A stretch of DNA of 8,272 bases, from the NCBI GenBank assembly GCA_035551475.1, contig DASZMX010000070.1:1-8272 (forward strand), in the 5' to 3' direction. The stretch comes from DASZMX01 sp035551475 (GTDB lineage: Bacteria; Verrucomicrobiota; Verrucomicrobiia; Limisphaerales; Palsa-1400). Positions 6,251 through 8,272 of the stretch are shown here, piece after piece (the stretch's first letter is position 1; the number at the start of each line of letters is the position of its first letter). The position numbers and the translations under genes were made by a program. The notes under the pieces are model-generated. The model was given only the letters and a program-made list of their open reading frames with translations, was not told where the DNA came from and searched no databases.

Positions 6251-6940
6251 CTATCGTTGGGCCGCGAGACGGTAGCCGACGCCGGGTTCTGTCAGCAATA
6301 ATTCCGGGCGGCTGGCGTTGGCTTCGAGTTTTTCGCGGAGATGGGCCATGTAAACGCGCAGGTAATGGGCTTGCTCGCCATAGTTCGGGCCCCAGACCTC
6401 TTTGAGGATTTGCCGGTGCGTCACGACTTTTCCGGCGTTCCGCACCAGCAAGCGCAAGAGGGAATATTCGGTGGGCGTGAGCTTCACTTCCTGGCCGCGC
6501 GAGACGACCTTGCGGTTGGCCAGATCGACCTCCAAGCCGCCGCTGGTGAACACGGCATTTTCCTCCAGCGGCTGCGCATGGCGCTGGGCGACGCGCAAGC
6601 GGGCGAGCAATTCCACGGTGCTGAAAGGCTTGGTCACGAAATCATCGGCCCCGTGGTCGAGCGCGGCGACTTTGTCCTCCTCGCTCTCGCGCACGGACAG
6701 CACGATGACGGGAGCCTGGCTCCATTCGCGGATGCGTTGCAGCGTTTGCAGGCCGTCCATGTCCGGCAAACCAAGGTCAAGTATAATAACATCCGGGCGC
6801 CGTTGCGCCGCCTCCACCAGGCCGTCCCGGCCGGTCGCCGCCTCGAAGACGCGATACGCCGCCGCTTCGAGCGTCACCCGCAGAAGCCGCCGGATTTGCG
6901 CCTCGTCGTCGATGATTAAAACCGCCGGGGCCTCGTTCAT
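6251..6940 (-). CDS. kdpE: KdpE-type response regulator (OmpR/PhoB family)
   Basis: This 229-residue cytoplasmic transcription factor would be phosphorylated by the adjacent KdpD-type kinase and would control potassium-uptake genes (kdpFABC) or related osmotic genes. The receiver domain (about 5-118) has the acidic pocket D11-D12-E13, the phospho-acceptor D55 in 'VIILDLGLPDMDG', S82, and K104 in 'DDFVTKPFS'. The winged-helix DNA-binding domain follows (about 130-227), with 'KLTPTEYSLLRLLVRNAGKV' and 'HYLRVYMAHLREKLE', both very close to KdpE consensus, and the final 'LLTEPGVGYRL' hairpin. The opening 'IDDEAQIRRLLRVTLEAAAYRVFEAATGRDGL' region, seen in pieces, is distinctively KdpE rather than PhoB. 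The ATG at 6938-6940 overlaps the kinase stop (ATGA), and a GGAG ribosome-binding site lies 8 bp upstream. Length and key residues are all intact. Target genes are not in the window. Confidence 0.92.
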   Translation of the reverse strand: MNEAPAVLIIDDEAQIRRLLRVTLEAAAYRVFEAATGRDGLVEAAQRRPDVIILDLGLPDMDGLQTLQRIREWSQAPVIVLSVRESEEDKVAALDHGADDFVTKPFSTVELLARLRVAQRHAQPLEENAVFTSGGLEVDLANRKVVSRGQEVKLTPTEYSLLRLLVRNAGKVVTHRQILKEVWGPNYGEQAHYLRVYMAHLREKLEANASRPELLLTEPGVGYRLAAQR

Positions 6941-8272
6941 GCCGCCGTCTCCAGGGCCGGGGCGGGCTCGACCGGCAGGTAAATGGTGAATTCCGCGCCG
7001 CCGCCCGGGCGATTCTGCGCGGCCACGCGCCCGCCGTGCGCTTCCACGAAGCCTTTGACAATCGACAATCCCAAACCCGTGCCGCCCGCCGGCGAGCCGG
7101 GAGCGCGATAAAATTTGTTGAACAAATGCCCGAGGCTGTCCGCCGGCAAACCGGGGCCGCGATCGCCGACGCTGAGGGCCAGCTCGCCGCCGGTCTCACC
7201 GGCCTTGACCTCCACGCCGGTGCCGGCGGGCGTGTAAGCCGCGGCGTTCAACAGCAGATTATTCAGGGCCTGTTCGATCAGCACAAAATCCATGCGCACC
7301 AGCGGCAGAGGGCGTTGCAAGCGCACCGTCACGGGATGACGCGCCAATTCCCGCTCGTTGCGCCGCAGAGTCACGTCAATCAAATCCCCGACATCGCACC
7401 AGTCCAGGCGCGGCTTCACCTTGCCGGATTCCAGCCGCGTCATGTCAAGCAAATTACTCACCAGCCGGTTCAGGCGCCCCGCGCTTTCCTGGATCTCCGC
7501 CGTCAAGGTGCGCTGCAAATCGGGCGCCTGGCCCTCCGCCAGCCCGCTCACCGCCGTCGTGATCGCCGAGATCGGCGTGCGCAGCTCATGCGAAATGGAG
7601 TTCAACAGCGCCTTGCTCAATTTCTCCGACTCCGCCGTCAGCCGCGCGGTCTCCGCCTCTGCTCCCAATTGAATGCGGTCCAGCACCAGCGCCGCCTGGC
7701 GGGCGAAAGCATCCAGCAAGTCACGTTGCTCCAGCGTCGGCTCCGGCCCTTTCCATTCCACCGCCAGCGCGCCCAGCACGCCGCGCTTGGCGGTGAGGGG
7801 GACGCAGATGACAGGGACGGTGGGCAGCGTGTCGCTGAATTTGCCCGCGACGCGGCCATTGCGCACGACCCATTCCGCGACGGTTTGCTCCTTCGCCGAG
7901 AGCGTGAGCGTGCTGGCGGCTTGCGTCTGGCCGTCGCGCAGGAGAAGAGCGGATTGGGCGTGGAACGCCTGCTCCACCTGGCGCGCGAGGCGCGCGGTCA
8001 TGTCCTCGCTGTCGGCGGCGTCGGCCAGGTCGCGTGTCAACAAATAAAGGGCGGTGGCCCGCTCCTCGCGGCGCCGCTCCGCGCGTTCCTGCCAGCGGAT
8101 GCGCGTGACGAGATGCCCGAGCGCGAACGCCACCACGAAAAACATTCCGATCATCATGATGTCCTCCGCGTGCGTCAAGATGAGCGTGTAGCGCGGCGGC
8201 AAAAAGAAAAAATCCCAGAGCGCCGCGCAGGCCGCCGCCGTGGTGAGCGCGGGGCCGCGCCCGACGAGGCTG
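6937..8272 (-). CDS. kdpD: KdpD-type sensor histidine kinase, C-terminal half (5' partial at window edge)
   Basis: The frame stays open to the right edge, so the N-terminus is missing. The first visible residues include 'ALWDFFFLPPRYTLILTHA', which equals the KdpD membrane region (DUF4118: 'FDFFFxPPRxTxxVxD') and continues into the last membrane helix, ending 'LVTRIRWQER'. A TTG at 8202 could be mistaken for a start but lies inside this conserved block. After a basic linker come a GAF-like domain (about 8050-7680), the dimerisation/phospho-acceptor domain with 'SISHELRTPISAI' (His codon 7588-7590), and the ATPase domain. The latter shows the N box 'NNLLLNAAAYTP', G1 'DRGPGLP' and G2 'GTGLGLSIVKGF', ending near 6945. 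All kinase signatures are intact. Canonical KdpD adds an N-terminal KdpD/universal-stress domain of several hundred residues. Whether that is present here cannot be seen, and shorter DUF4118-only kinases exist. It is cotranslated with kdpE. Confidence 0.9.
   Translation of the reverse strand, partial: SLVGRGPALTTAAACAALWDFFFLPPRYTLILTHAEDIMMIGMFFVVAFALGHLVTRIRWQERAERRREERATALYLLTRDLADAADSEDMTARLARQVEQAFHAQSALLLRDGQTQAASTLTLSAKEQTVAEWVVRNGRVAGKFSDTLPTVPVICVPLTAKRGVLGALAVEWKGPEPTLEQRDLLDAFARQAALVLDRIQLGAEAETARLTAESEKLSKALLNSISHELRTPISAITTAVSGLAEGQAPDLQRTLTAEIQESAGRLNRLVSNLLDMTRLESGKVKPRLDWCDVGDLIDVTLRRNERELARHPVTVRLQRPLPLVRMDFVLIEQALNNLLLNAAAYTPAGTGVEVKAGETGGELALSVGDRGPGLPADSLGHLFNKFYRAPGSPAGGTGLGLSIVKGFVEAHGGRVAAQNRPGGGAEFTIYLPVEPAPALETAA
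6949..6952 (-). promoter_or_regulatory. Ribosome-binding site of kdpE
   Basis: GGAG on the - strand, 8 bp before the kdpE ATG and inside the end of kdpD. It is one of the few clear Shine-Dalgarno sequences in the window and supports the ATG at 6938-6940 as the kdpE start. Confidence 0.55.

Noticed and set aside
6402..6989. + strand frame opposite kdpE
   Set aside because: The - strand encodes an intact KdpE with all key residues; the + frame is Arg/Ser-rich shadow.
8200..8202. TTG as the start of the histidine kinase
   Set aside because: Codons further upstream continue a conserved KdpD membrane block ('ALWDFFFLPPR') to the window edge, so the gene is simply cut by the window.

Overview
The window is a high-GC bacterial segment with tight gene packing: 4-bp ATGA/GTGA overlaps join three gene pairs, and most starts lack a clear Shine-Dalgarno sequence. 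Composition, few SD sites, and the mix of a secreted six-hairpin glycosidase-like enzyme, long periplasmic proteins and KdpDE would fit a Verrucomicrobiota (Pedosphaera/Limisphaera-like) or another PVC-group bacterium. That assignment is inference; there is no rRNA or marker gene in the window.

Layout. Positions 2-127 (+) hold the last 41 codons of a zinc-type alcohol dehydrogenase, whose stop overlaps a PlsC-like 1-acylglycerol-3-phosphate acyltransferase (124-813, +). After a 73-bp gap comes a two-gene unit on the + strand (887-2488 and 2485-3906, ATGA overlap), the most interesting part of the window. The first protein has six predicted membrane segments, and its last three have the topology and small/polar residue pattern of MotA/TolQ/ExbB. 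The second protein starts with a single membrane helix carrying an Asp in a TolR/ExbD-like 'D-x-L-L-V-x-L-L-x-F' motif. A roughly 180-residue coiled coil follows, then a C-terminal domain that looks like a degenerate trypsin/HtrA fold. I read the pair as a divergent, apparently undescribed ion-driven (proton- or sodium-motive-force) inner-membrane motor/transducer with periplasmic effector domains.

From 3898 to 4398 two small membrane-protein ORFs lie on the - strand. They are followed, divergently, by a secreted (alpha/alpha)6 glycosidase-like protein (true start most likely 4418, end 6232, +). From 6251 to the window end, on the - strand, lies a KdpE-type response regulator preceded by the C-terminal half of its KdpD-type sensor kinase (ATGA overlap). 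The kinase runs off the right edge, and kdpFABC, if present, is outside the window.

No rRNA, tRNA, CRISPR array, insertion sequence or long repeat was seen. The only stretch of more than 300 bases without a + strand gene (3907-4417) is filled by the two small - strand ORFs.
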